Assembly (NCBI RefSeq): GCF_024756235.1
Contig: NZ_JANUGY010000009.1
Location: forward strand, 1 to 64,000
Direction of reading: 5' to 3'
DNA: 64,000 nucleotides
From: Massilia kyonggiensis
GTDB lineage: Bacteria > Pseudomonadota > Gammaproteobacteria > Burkholderiales > Burkholderiaceae_D
The notes beneath the pieces were generated by a model that saw only the letters and a list, made by a program, of their open reading frames with translations, did not search any database and was not told the origin of the DNA. Both the position numbers and the translations under genes were made by a program. Below, one piece after another: positions 44,229 to 51,468 of the stretch. The stretch's first letter is position 1; each line of letters starts with the position of its first letter.

Positions 44229-44374
44229 GCGAACCGGGATTGAACTGGAAAACTCGGATTATACCGGTTCAATCAATCGAGCTGATTCGGTCCATTTGCG
44301 ATCTGGCACAAATTAGTCAAAATATTTAACAAATGTGTGTTAACGCACAGAGTGCCCGAGCGAGGAGAACTAAG

Positions 44375-44404
44375 ATGGACTCGTCTCTTTCAGGACATCC
44401 CTAG
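44375..44404 (+). CDS. Possible 9-residue peptide MDSSLSGHP, copy 2
   Basis: ATG to TAG within the core; GAGGAG lies 7 nt before the ATG, a near-ideal Shine-Dalgarno that copy 1 preserves only as AAGGCGG. This makes translation of the peptide plausible here, although it remains unproven. Confidence 0.3.
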   Translation: MDSSLSGHP

Positions 44405-44414
44405 TTTTGGACTT

Positions 44415-44444
44415 TGCCCGCTCCCTGGAGCGGGCATTTTTTTT
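44415..44444 (+). terminator. Intrinsic terminator of element copy 2
   Basis: TGCCCGCTC-CCTG-GAGCGGGCA, 9-bp stem, followed by eight T. Loop and outer pairs differ from copy 1 while the fold is kept. Confidence 0.9.
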
Positions 44445-44456
44445 GCCCGTTCTGCC

Positions 44457-44493
44457 AATAAAAAACGTCGTCCGTGCTTGCGCAGGGACGACG
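44457..44493 (-). terminator. Intrinsic terminator of the outer-membrane barrel gene
   Basis: On the minus strand CGTCGTCC, 12-nt loop, GGACGACG, then TTTTTTATT. It faces the terminator of element copy 2. Confidence 0.82.
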
Positions 44494-44532
44494 CCGGTGC
44501 AGCAGACCCGTTGCCGGGTCCGGGGAGGGAGG

Positions 44533-45051
44533 TTAGAAACCGTATTTCAGGCCGACCGTGTAGACGTCGGCCTTGGCGCCGAACGCCTTGTCCTTGCCGT
44601 AGCGCTCGTACTCGGCGTTCAGGGCGAGGTTCTGGTTCAGCTTGTACTCGACGCCGACGCCGCCGTACAGGCCCGTGTCGTAGCTGTTGACCTGGCCCAG
44701 GGTGCTGCTGCTGTACTTGCGCTCGTTGTACGAGACGCCCAGCTTGCCGTAGCCGGTGAAGCGGTCGCCCAGCGGCATGCTGTACTTGCCGGCGACATAG
44801 GTGCCGGAGCCTTTCACGTTGCCGAGGGACGTGTCCTGGTTGTCGAAGTTCGTGTAGCCGGCTTCGACGCCCCAGTTCTGGTCGAATTCATAGCCGCCGT
44901 AGATCTTGGCGCTCGTGTGGTAGTCATCGGTCGACTTGTTGTCGGCAGTGGCGGCACCGATGCCGACGTAGGCGTGCGGCGCGGTGGTCTGGGCTTGTGC
45001 GACGCCGGCGACGGCGGAGGTGGCGATCAGTGCGAGCAGCAGTTTCTTCAT
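44533..45051 (-). CDS. Small outer-membrane beta-barrel protein (OmpA-like barrel)
   Basis: 172 residues. Signal peptide MKKLLLALIATSAVAGVAQAQ, then eight probable amphipathic strands such as HAYVGIGAATADN, KIYGGYEFDQNWGVEAGYTNF, FTGYGKLGVSYNE and DTGLYGGVGVEYKLNQNLALNAEYERYG, ending in the outer-membrane terminal strand VYTVGLKYGF with F last, as the BAM complex prefers. There is no C-terminal peptidoglycan-binding domain. It may be a porin-like or adhesion protein of the OmpA/Opa barrel group; function unknown. Confidence 0.88.
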   Translation of the reverse strand: MKKLLLALIATSAVAGVAQAQTTAPHAYVGIGAATADNKSTDDYHTSAKIYGGYEFDQNWGVEAGYTNFDNQDTSLGNVKGSGTYVAGKYSMPLGDRFTGYGKLGVSYNERKYSSSTLGQVNSYDTGLYGGVGVEYKLNQNLALNAEYERYGKDKAFGAKADVYTVGLKYGF

Positions 45052-45198
45052 GGTTCACTCCTTGGTGTTCTAGGCTCGCGATTCGTCGTGAATCGCAATA
45101 TGGCCAAGATAGCACCATGTTTCCCTAAGAGAAGTTCTTAAACGGTAAGGAATGTAACAAGATGAAAGTAAGTGACTCGAAAGTCACATATAGGCGAA

Positions 45199-45230
45199 CG
45201 ACACCGGCCGCATGGTAGCGGCCGGTGTCG
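45199..45230. repeat. Strong hairpin downstream of the HDOD gene
   Basis: CGACACCGGCCGC-ATGGTA-GCGGCCGGTGTCG, 13-bp perfect arms with a 6-nt loop and no T tract on either side. It lies 18 nt past the stop of the minus-strand HDOD gene and may stabilise or end that transcript with factor help. Confidence 0.55.
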
Positions 45231-45247
45231 ACGTGAAAAAGCGGGGA

Positions 45248-46084
45248 TCAGGCCAGGGCGGCCGTCAGGCTGTGCACTTCATCCTCCGATTCCTGGAGGA
45301 TGGTTTTCAGCGTGCCTTCGCCGACGGCGAAGTCGATGGTGGCGCTGACCTGCATGCCGGATACGCCGGGATCGCGTTCCAGCAGCGGCGATGCGACGGG
45401 AGACAGGTCGTTCGCCAGCAGCAGCGTGTCGCCCAGCGTTTCCGGCGGCAGGGCGCGCATGCCGTTCCACAGCGCTTCGATGGCACCCATCACGGGGGCC
45501 GGCACGCCCAGCTTGAGCAGGACGCCGCGGCCGATGGCCGTTTCGCCATGCTCGATCCATTCGTCGGCGCCGCCGTCCAGCAGGCCCGGGAACTCGGGCG
45601 CGCGCGACAGCAAATAAAAGCCGCCGACCTCGTGCACGATGCCGGCGAACATGGCCGTTTCCGGATCGACGAAGGACACCCTTCGGGCGATCACCTGCGA
45701 CAGTGCGGCCACGTGGGTCGAGTGCAGCCAGAGCTGATCGGCCTTGGCGCGCAGTTCGGGGTCCTGGATCTCGCCCGCAAGCTGGCGCACGATGACGGCG
45801 GCAGCGAGCGCGCCCAGGGTGCGAAAGCCCACGCGCTGCACGGCCGCCTTGACGTTGGTGACGTCGTTGCCGAAGCGGTTATAGGCGGCCGAGTTGGCGA
45901 TGGCGACGGTGCGGGCGGCCAGCAGCGGCTCCGTCTGCACGAGGCGCGCCGCATCGTCGATGTGGCAATCCGGGTCGGTCAGCGCGCGCTGCAGCTTGAG
46001 CGTCGCGTCGACGTGGGTGGGGAAGTGGAGGTCGCCGCGCCCGGCCTGCGCGGCAATGCTCTTGAGGGCGTCGATTCTGTCCAT
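45248..46084 (-). CDS. HDOD-domain signalling protein
   Basis: 278 residues covering essentially one HDOD domain (about 15-215): LHFPTHVDATLKLQRALTDPDCHIDDAARLV, IANSAAYNRFGNDVTNVKAAVQRVGFRTLG and LWLHSTHVAALSQVIARR followed by FAGIVHEVGGFYLL. HDOD proteins are non-catalytic relatives of HD-GYP phosphodiesterases and take part in stress, motility or cyclic-di-GMP networks. No receiver, GGDEF or EAL domain is attached. The gap to the next upstream gene (46114) is 29 nt, so it can be last in the MarR transcript. Confidence 0.88.
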   Translation of the reverse strand: MDRIDALKSIAAQAGRGDLHFPTHVDATLKLQRALTDPDCHIDDAARLVQTEPLLAARTVAIANSAAYNRFGNDVTNVKAAVQRVGFRTLGALAAAVIVRQLAGEIQDPELRAKADQLWLHSTHVAALSQVIARRVSFVDPETAMFAGIVHEVGGFYLLSRAPEFPGLLDGGADEWIEHGETAIGRGVLLKLGVPAPVMGAIEALWNGMRALPPETLGDTLLLANDLSPVASPLLERDPGVSGMQVSATIDFAVGEGTLKTILQESEDEVHSLTAALA

Positions 46085-46113
46085 GGGAAAAAATTATACC
46101 CCCGGACAATTCA

Positions 46114-46395
46114 TCAGGGTTCGCTGAAAATGGCGTCGCAGCCGTCTTTCGGTTCCTCGGTGTCCTGCAGCTCGTCGATCAGGCCGAGGTCGAACAATTC
46201 CTCGACCGCGTTCATGAAGCTGTTCAGGGTGGCGGCGCCGATCAGCCGGTAGATCTCGCCGTCATCGTTGCGCACGCCGATCACCATCGGTTCCTCGCGC
46301 ACTTCGGCGGGCGAGGCCACGTCCAGCAGCAGGTTGCCGATGATGTGCTTGTCGAAATGGGGAGGCTTCTTGCCTTCGAGTAGTGCTGTATTCAT
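46114..46395 (-). CDS. Small conserved-looking protein of unknown function
   Basis: 93 residues, acidic, no signal peptide or membrane segment. It contains HIIGNLLLDVASPAEV, EEPMVIGVRNDDGEIYRLIGAAT and a helix NSFMNAVEELFDLGLIDEL, ending acidic (DTEEPKDGCDAIFSEP). I do not recognise the family. The start lies 1 nt after the MarR stop, so translation is coupled to the regulator, and the HDOD gene follows. Reading frame and composition are protein-like, unlike the upstream extension of the same frame. Confidence 0.65.
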   Translation of the reverse strand: MNTALLEGKKPPHFDKHIIGNLLLDVASPAEVREEPMVIGVRNDDGEIYRLIGAATLNSFMNAVEELFDLGLIDELQDTEEPKDGCDAIFSEP

Positions 46396-46396
46396 A

Positions 46397-46867
46397 TCAT
46401 CCTTCGTCGGCGGGAACGTGCCCGCCCGGTGTGACCAGGCCCGGCGAATCGAGCCGGGTGCGCAGGCGGCGCAGCGCATGGTCCAGTTGTTCGAAATCGC
46501 CCTCGCCATAATCGGCGAACAGCTGCTTGCCGTGTGCAACCACGGCCGGAAACACGTTGCGGAACAGGGACTCCCCATCCGCCGTCAGGCGCACGTGGAA
46601 CGAACGCTTGTCGTCGCAATTGCGCGCACGTTCCACGAGTCCTTTCTGCTCGAGGCGGTCGATGACGCCGGTCAGCGTCCCCTTCGTGATCAGGGTTCGC
46701 TCGCCCAGTTCCTTGTAAGTCATGCCGGGCGTGTTGCCGAGGGTGGCGATGATGTCGAATTGCGGATGCGTCAGCCCATGCCGGCGCACCGGTTCGGCGA
46801 CGAAGCGCTCGAACCCTTGCAGGCATTCGGCCAGCAGGCGCACACTCTTCAGATATCGTTCACCCAT
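46397..46867 (-). CDS. MarR-family transcriptional regulator
   Basis: 156 residues. The winged helix is typical: GLTHPQFDIIATLGNTPGMTYKELGERTLITKGTLTGVIDRLEQKGLVERARNCDDKRSFHVRLT covers helices 3-4 and the wing (the DDKRS segment). ATG 46867 begins MGERYLKSVRLL, the dimerisation helix; longer in-frame starts cross the divergent promoter region. It faces a DMT permease gene across a 98-nt gap, the common arrangement of a MarR repressor with an exporter it controls. The effector ligand is unknown. Confidence 0.9.
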   Translation of the reverse strand: MGERYLKSVRLLAECLQGFERFVAEPVRRHGLTHPQFDIIATLGNTPGMTYKELGERTLITKGTLTGVIDRLEQKGLVERARNCDDKRSFHVRLTADGESLFRNVFPAVVAHGKQLFADYGEGDFEQLDHALRRLRTRLDSPGLVTPGGHVPADEG

Positions 46868-46965
46868 GAAACGATTATAGCCGCCAGCGCGGGCCGACCC
46901 CAGTCTTCGTCGTTGCGGCCGCGTCCGGTACCATAGCAATCTTGCCTGACTATATTTCACGTTTC

Positions 46966-47874
46966 ATGACCCAGCATCTGCGCGGCATCCTCGCCCTCGT
47001 CGTCGTCGTCCTTGTGTGGGGCACGACATTTCCTGCGATGAAGGAGCTGACGGCATACTTTTCTCCCGTGTGGATCATTCTGACCCGTTTCGCCATCGCG
47101 ACGGCGCTCTTGTCGCCGTTCCTGTGGCGTGCACGCCGCACGGACGTGATGCTGGGCGGCATACTCGGCTTGTTGCTGTTCTTCTGCTACCTGTTCCAGG
47201 TGGAAGGTCTCGCCCTGACGACGTCGAACCGCAACGCCTTCATCTGCGGCCTGAACGTGCTCGTCGTGCCGCTGCTGGGCCTGCTCGGCGGGCGCCTGCC
47301 GGAGCGCCGCATCGTCATCGCGCTGCTGCTCGCGATCGCGGGCCTGGTCTCGCTGTGCTGGGACGGCGGCGGCGGCTGGGGCCGCGGCGACACGCTCGCG
47401 CTGCTGGCCGCGCTCACGTTCGGCGCCTACATCAAGGTCATGGAAGTCTATACCCGCCGCGCGGTCCGGCTGATGACCGTGACGGCCGCGCAGATCGGGA
47501 CCGTCGCCCTGTGCGCCGGCCTGTGGCTGGTCGCGCGCGAGGTGCCGCAGGGAGCCGTTGAGGAGGCTGCGAACTACTGGACATACATCGGCCACGGGCT
47601 GCTTCACTATTCGCCGAATTTCGCCTACCTGGGCGTGCTGTGCACCGCCGCCATCATCTCGATGCAGGCCTGGGGCCAGGCGCGCACGAGCGCCAACGAG
47701 GCGGCCGTCATCTATGCGTTCGAGCCCGGCGGCGCCGCGTTCTTCGCGTATTTCTGGCTGGGCGAGGCGATGGGCGGCCGGGGCTGGCTCGGCGCGGCTT
47801 TGTTGATCTCCGGTATGATAGTCAGTCAATGGAATGCCGAAAGCCGGCCCGCCGCCGCGCTCGCCCCCGAGTGA
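46966..47874 (+). CDS. EamA/DMT-family permease (10-helix metabolite exporter)
   Basis: 302 residues, two EamA repeats: the first from LRGILALVVVVLVWGTTFPAMKEL to AIAGLVSLCWDG, the second from GRGDTLALLAALTFGAYIKVMEVY to AALLISGMIVSQ with EAAVIYAFEPGGAAFFAYFWLGE near its end. Members export amino acids, drugs or other small metabolites. ATG 46966 starts just before TM1 and lacks a strong ribosome site. Control by the divergent MarR gene is likely from arrangement. The ArgR-type gene starts 18 nt after its stop. Confidence 0.88.
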   Translation: MTQHLRGILALVVVVLVWGTTFPAMKELTAYFSPVWIILTRFAIATALLSPFLWRARRTDVMLGGILGLLLFFCYLFQVEGLALTTSNRNAFICGLNVLVVPLLGLLGGRLPERRIVIALLLAIAGLVSLCWDGGGGWGRGDTLALLAALTFGAYIKVMEVYTRRAVRLMTVTAAQIGTVALCAGLWLVAREVPQGAVEEAANYWTYIGHGLLHYSPNFAYLGVLCTAAIISMQAWGQARTSANEAAVIYAFEPGGAAFFAYFWLGEAMGGRGWLGAALLISGMIVSQWNAESRPAAALAPE

Positions 47875-47892
47875 TGATCCCTCATTGTCCGA

Positions 47893-48831
47893 ATGCAGCA
47901 GCTTGAACTGTCCCGCCTCGCGCAGGAGGCGCCGCTGCGCGTGCTGCTCGTGCATGCGGGCGAGCCGGATTCGCTGACGTGGTCCGGCCTCGTGCAGCCG
48001 CTGCGCCTGGCGGCCAAGGTGCTCGGGCCGGAACGCCTGCACGTGGACGTGCGCACCCCCGACAAATTCGCGGCCGACCAGCGCCACTGGCACCTCGTGC
48101 TGCTCGTCGCCGACGAGGCCGAGGCCGGCCTGCGCCCAGCCAATCTGCGCACCGTGATCTCCCGCTGCCGCGCGGCCCCGTGCTGGGGCGGCGTCGGCGC
48201 CGGCGTGCTGTGGCTGGCGGAGGCGGGCGCGCTGAACGGTGCGCGCGCCGCGCTGCCGTGGTCGCTGTATCCCGACGTCGACATGCGCGCCGACCAGGCC
48301 CTGCTGAGCCCCCACTTGTACGAAATCGACGGCGCGCGCCTGACGAGCTGCGGCGGCGCGGCCAGCATCGACTTCGCGCTGACCCTCGTCGACGTGCTGT
48401 TCGGCGCGACGGTCCAGGCGCAAGTGAAGGAAATCCTGTGCGTGGACCGCGTGCGCGGCCCGGAAGAGCGCCAGCGCGTCGCGCTGCAGGCCCGCTTCGG
48501 CGTGCTGCAGCCCAAGCTGACGGAAGCGGTGACCCTGATGGAAGCGAACATCGAGGAACCCCTGTCGACCGATGACATCGCGCAACTGGCGGGCGTATCA
48601 CGGCGCCAGCTGGAGCGCCTGTTCAAGCAGTACCTGGGCAGCCTGCCGTCGCGCTACTACCTCGAACTGCGCCTGCAACGGGCGCGCCAGCTGCTGCGCG
48701 ACACCAACTACTCCATCGTGCAGGTGGGGCTGATGTGCGGGTTCTCGTCCGGCTCGCACTTCTCCACTGCCTTCGGCGCGCTGTTCGGCAACACGCCGCG
48801 CGAAGAACGCCAGCGCAAGCTCAGCCAATAA
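47893..48831 (+). CDS. argR: ArgR-type AraC/GlxA-family regulator of arginine catabolism
   Basis: 312 residues. A DJ-1-like amino-terminal domain (LRVLLVHAGEPDSLTWSGLVQPL, GVGAGVLWLAEAG, CGGAASIDFALTLVDVLFG) is followed by an AraC domain with two helix-turn-helices, LSTDDIAQLAGVSRRQLERLFKQYLG and YSIVQVGLMCGFSSGSHFSTAF. The architecture and the AST operon immediately downstream match Pseudomonas ArgR, which activates aru/ast and the NAD-glutamate dehydrogenase gene in response to arginine. It is not the E. coli hexameric ArgR. Regulation of ast here is inferred from synteny. Confidence 0.88.
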   Translation: MQQLELSRLAQEAPLRVLLVHAGEPDSLTWSGLVQPLRLAAKVLGPERLHVDVRTPDKFAADQRHWHLVLLVADEAEAGLRPANLRTVISRCRAAPCWGGVGAGVLWLAEAGALNGARAALPWSLYPDVDMRADQALLSPHLYEIDGARLTSCGGAASIDFALTLVDVLFGATVQAQVKEILCVDRVRGPEERQRVALQARFGVLQPKLTEAVTLMEANIEEPLSTDDIAQLAGVSRRQLERLFKQYLGSLPSRYYLELRLQRARQLLRDTNYSIVQVGLMCGFSSGSHFSTAFGALFGNTPREERQRKLSQ

Positions 48832-48944
48832 ATTCGGGGTCAGAGCACATTATTTTTGCGAGGTCGTCGATGTTGATCGACATAGGCTGAATATCGCCGC
48901 AGCTTGGCCGAAGTTTTAAAATAAATTGGACCTGACCCCGAATT
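48831..48944. mobile_element. Small palindromic (MITE/REP-like) element
   Basis: AATTCGGGGTCAG (48831-48843) and its exact complement CTGACCCCGAATT (48932-48944) bound a 114-bp segment. Similarity continues imperfectly inward to ATTATTTT/AATTTATTTT. The interior (GC-poor by local standards) has no supported gene. Palindromes opening with GGGGTCAG are, to my knowledge, common dispersed repeats in betaproteobacteria, some tied to REP-associated transposases; no transposase is in this window. It overlaps the end of the regulator gene by one base. Confidence 0.6.
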
Positions 48945-48945
48945 G

Positions 48946-48960
48946 GAGCAATTGTTGCTC
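48946..48960. promoter_or_regulatory. Palindrome upstream of astC, operator candidate
   Basis: GAGCAA-TTG-TTGCTC, 6-bp perfect arms, 58 nt before the TATAAT of the ast promoter and directly beside the palindromic element. Position suits an activator site, but no ArgR box was matched. Confidence 0.3.
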
Positions 48961-49017
48961 GTCCAAAAATGAAAATGCCTGTCGCAGTTTGGAAAGAACG
49001 GCAATCGTTGGCTTCTC

Positions 49018-49023
49018 TATAAT
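49018..49023 (+). promoter_or_regulatory. TATAAT -10 element of the ast operon
   Basis: Perfect TATAAT, 61 nt before the astC start. No acceptable -35 hexamer is present at 15-19 nt upstream, which suits an activator-dependent promoter, consistent with the ArgR-type gene upstream. Confidence 0.5.
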
Positions 49024-49083
49024 GAGTCGCTCGGCGCGGCTGCTGGAGTCCGCGCAATCTTTTATTTGGATGAGGAAAACGTC

Positions 49084-50325
49084 ATGAATGCTAAGCTCGA
49101 CTCGGGTGTCGCCACGCGGCCTGTCACACGCCAGACTTTCGACGAGGTGCTCGTCCCGACCTACGCACCCGCCGCGATGGTGCCCGTGCGTGCTTCGGGC
49201 CTGGACGTGTGGGACCAGGACGGCAAGCATTACCTCGACTTCACCTCCGGCATCGCCGTCAGCAGCCTGGGTCATTGCAACCCGGTCGTCGTCGAGGCGC
49301 TGACCCGCCAGGCCAATACGCTCTGGCACGTCGGCAACGGCTACACGAACGAGCCGGTGCTGCGCCTGGCGTCGGCCCTGATCGAGGCCACGTTCGCCGA
49401 CCGCTGCTTCTTCGCCAACTCGGGCGCGGAAGCCAACGAAGCCGCCCTGAAGCTGGCGCGCAAGTACGCGCACGGCAAGTTCGGCCCGCACAAGTCGCGC
49501 ATCGTGTCGTGCTACTCGTCGTTCCACGGCCGCACGCTGTTCACCGTGTCGGTCGGCGGCCAGTCGAAGTACACCGAAGGCTTCGAGCCGCTGCCGCCGG
49601 AAATCAACCACATCAACTACAACGACATCGAGTCGGCACGCGCCGCCATCGGCGATGACGTCGCGGCCGTGATCGTCGAGCCGATCCAGGGCGAAGGCGG
49701 CGTGATCCCGGGCGACATCGAATTCCTCAAAACGCTGCGCGAACTGTGCGACAAGACCGGCGCCCTGCTGATCTTCGACGAAGTGCAGTCGGGCGTGGGC
49801 CGTACCGGCACCTTCTACGATTACATGAACGTGGGCGTGACCCCGGACGTGCTGACCTCGGCCAAGGCGCTGGGCAACGGCTACCCGATCGGCGCGATGC
49901 TGACCACCAACGAGATCGCCCAGTACCTGGCCGTCGGCAGCCACGGCACCACGTACGGCGGCAACCCGCTGGCGACGTCGGTGGCGCTGGCCGTCATCGA
50001 GCAGATCAACCAGCCGGCCTTCCTGGCGCGCGTGCGCGAGGCGAGCGGCAAGGTGGTCGCGAACCTGGAGAAGCTGGCCGCCGACTACCCGCAGCTGTTC
50101 ACCAAGCCGCGCGGCAAGGGCCTGCTGCTCGGCCTGCCGATGGCCGACGCCTACAAGGGCAAGTCGAAGGACTACACGAAGGTCGCGGAAAAACTGGGCC
50201 TGATGCTGCTGATCGCCGGCCCGGACGTCGTCCGCCTGGCACCGGCGCTGGTCGTCTCCGACGAGCAGATCGCGGAAGCGGACCGCATCATGCGCCAGGC
50301 CGCCGACGCGTTCCTCGCCGGCTGA
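49084..50325 (+). CDS. astC: Succinylornithine/acetylornithine transaminase
   Basis: 413-residue PLP enzyme, third step of the AST pathway: succinylornithine plus 2-oxoglutarate to succinylglutamate semialdehyde plus glutamate. Landmarks: YLDFTSGIAVSSLGHCNP, FFANSGAEANEAALKLARKYAH, GEGGVIPGDIEFLKTLRELCD, LIFDEVQSGVGRTG and the PLP lysine in TSAKALGNGYPIGAML. GATGAGGAAAAC precedes ATG 49084; the TTG start upstream is unnecessary. First gene of the operon. Confidence 0.94.
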   Translation: MNAKLDSGVATRPVTRQTFDEVLVPTYAPAAMVPVRASGLDVWDQDGKHYLDFTSGIAVSSLGHCNPVVVEALTRQANTLWHVGNGYTNEPVLRLASALIEATFADRCFFANSGAEANEAALKLARKYAHGKFGPHKSRIVSCYSSFHGRTLFTVSVGGQSKYTEGFEPLPPEINHINYNDIESARAAIGDDVAAVIVEPIQGEGGVIPGDIEFLKTLRELCDKTGALLIFDEVQSGVGRTGTFYDYMNVGVTPDVLTSAKALGNGYPIGAMLTTNEIAQYLAVGSHGTTYGGNPLATSVALAVIEQINQPAFLARVREASGKVVANLEKLAADYPQLFTKPRGKGLLLGLPMADAYKGKSKDYTKVAEKLGLMLLIAGPDVVRLAPALVVSDEQIAEADRIMRQAADAFLAG

Positions 50326-50407
50326 TAGCGCCTGCACACCCGGCCGGAAGGGGGGACACCCCAGCCCGGCCGGCTCCGTGAGTTCGATGCCATTGTCGGG
50401 AGAATCC

Positions 50408-51448
50408 ATGTACGTAGTTCGTCCGGTAGAACCAGCGGATGTCGGCGCCCTCGAGACGCTGCTTGCCGCGTCCACGCCGGGAGTGCACACCCTGCCGCGC
50501 ACGCGCGAGAAAATCGCCGCGTTCGTGGAGCGTTCGGTGGCGTCGTTCGCCGCCCACGTCGACATCCCCAGCGAAGAGTCCTACCTGTTCGTGCTCGAAG
50601 ACGTCGACAGCTGCGAGCTGGTCGGCACCGCCGCGATCCACGCGTCGGCCGGCTCGAACGGCACCTATTTCGCGTTTCGCAACGATGTGATCCAGCAGGT
50701 CTCGCGCGACCTGAACATCAGCCACAGCGTGCACGCGCTGACCCTGTGCTCGGAGCTGACGGCGTATTCGCAGCTGTCCGGCTTCTACATCCGCCACCGC
50801 GACACGGCCGGCCGCGAAGCCGCGCTGCTGTCGCGTGCCCGTCTGCTGTATGCCGTGCTGGCGCCGCACCGCTTCGGCGACCGCTTCTTCGTGCCGCTGG
50901 CCGGCGTCACCGACGAACATGGCCAGTCGCCGTTCTGGGATGCGCTGGGCCGCAAGTTCTTCAAGATGGACTTCCTCGATGCGGAGCGCACGATCGGCGG
51001 CGCCCGCAACCGCACCCTGATCGTCGAGCTGATGCCGCACTACCCCGTGTACGTGCCGCTGCTGCCGGGCCCCGCGCAGGCGGTGATGGGCCAGATCCAC
51101 CCGAGCGGCGAACTCGCGTTCGACCTGCTGACGGAAGAGGGCTTCGAAGCCGACGAATACATCGACATCTTCGACGGCGGTCCGATCCTGCAGGCGCACA
51201 AGCACGCGCTGCGGTCGTTCTCCGGCTCGATGGTGAAGAAGGTCGCGAACGCCGAGTTGCAGCCGCCCACGCGCGGCGGCAAGGCCGCGATGGTGAATTA
51301 CGCGGTGGCCAGCAGCGAACGCAAGTTCCGCGCGATCGTGCTGCCGTGCGACCCGGCCGAAAGCTCGGAAGCCATCTGCCTGCCGCCCACGGCACGCGAG
51401 GCGCTCGGCGTCGCGACCGGCGACAGCGTCATCTGCGTACGCATCTGA
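50408..51448 (+). CDS. aruF: Arginine N-succinyltransferase, alpha subunit
   Basis: 346-residue first-step enzyme transferring succinyl from succinyl-CoA to arginine (in Pseudomonas also ornithine). Starts MYVVRPVEPADVGALETLLA; family segments are LNISHSVHALTLCSELTAYSQLSGFYI, DEHGQSPFWDALGRKFFKMDF and PHYPVYVPLLPGPAQAVMGQIHP. ATG 50408 has GGGAGAATCC upstream. Two paralogous subunit genes in tandem (alpha, beta) are the Pseudomonas arrangement; E. coli has a single astA. Confidence 0.93.
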   Translation: MYVVRPVEPADVGALETLLAASTPGVHTLPRTREKIAAFVERSVASFAAHVDIPSEESYLFVLEDVDSCELVGTAAIHASAGSNGTYFAFRNDVIQQVSRDLNISHSVHALTLCSELTAYSQLSGFYIRHRDTAGREAALLSRARLLYAVLAPHRFGDRFFVPLAGVTDEHGQSPFWDALGRKFFKMDFLDAERTIGGARNRTLIVELMPHYPVYVPLLPGPAQAVMGQIHPSGELAFDLLTEEGFEADEYIDIFDGGPILQAHKHALRSFSGSMVKKVANAELQPPTRGGKAAMVNYAVASSERKFRAIVLPCDPAESSEAICLPPTAREALGVATGDSVICVRI

Positions 51449-51468
51449 TGCACAACCATGAGGAACCC

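Larger units (their letters stand above)
44334..44444 (+). ncRNA. Conserved terminator-ended element, copy 2 (candidate sRNA/leader)
   Basis: Second copy of the element: TGTGTG (44334), GCACAGAG (44345-44352), the 44-nt core (44371-44414) and an intrinsic terminator. It fills much of the 304-nt gap between the MerR gene and the outer-membrane protein gene. An AT-rich stretch (about 44310-44333, with TATTTA) lies upstream and may be the promoter. It reads away from the MerR gene. No downstream plus-strand gene is close, which favours a stand-alone small RNA over a leader. Confidence 0.55.

Noticed and set aside
45145..45188. GTAAG/GTAAC/GTCAC motifs upstream of the outer-membrane barrel gene, similar to the phased arrays
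   Set aside because: Only one pair (45145, 45154) has the 9-nt spacing; the others are out of phase and the orientation is opposite to the gene. Too weak to call a fourth array.
48821..49057. 78-codon minus-strand frame in the regulator-astC gap
   Set aside because: Runs through the palindromic element and the ast promoter region, has no ribosome site and unlikely composition.
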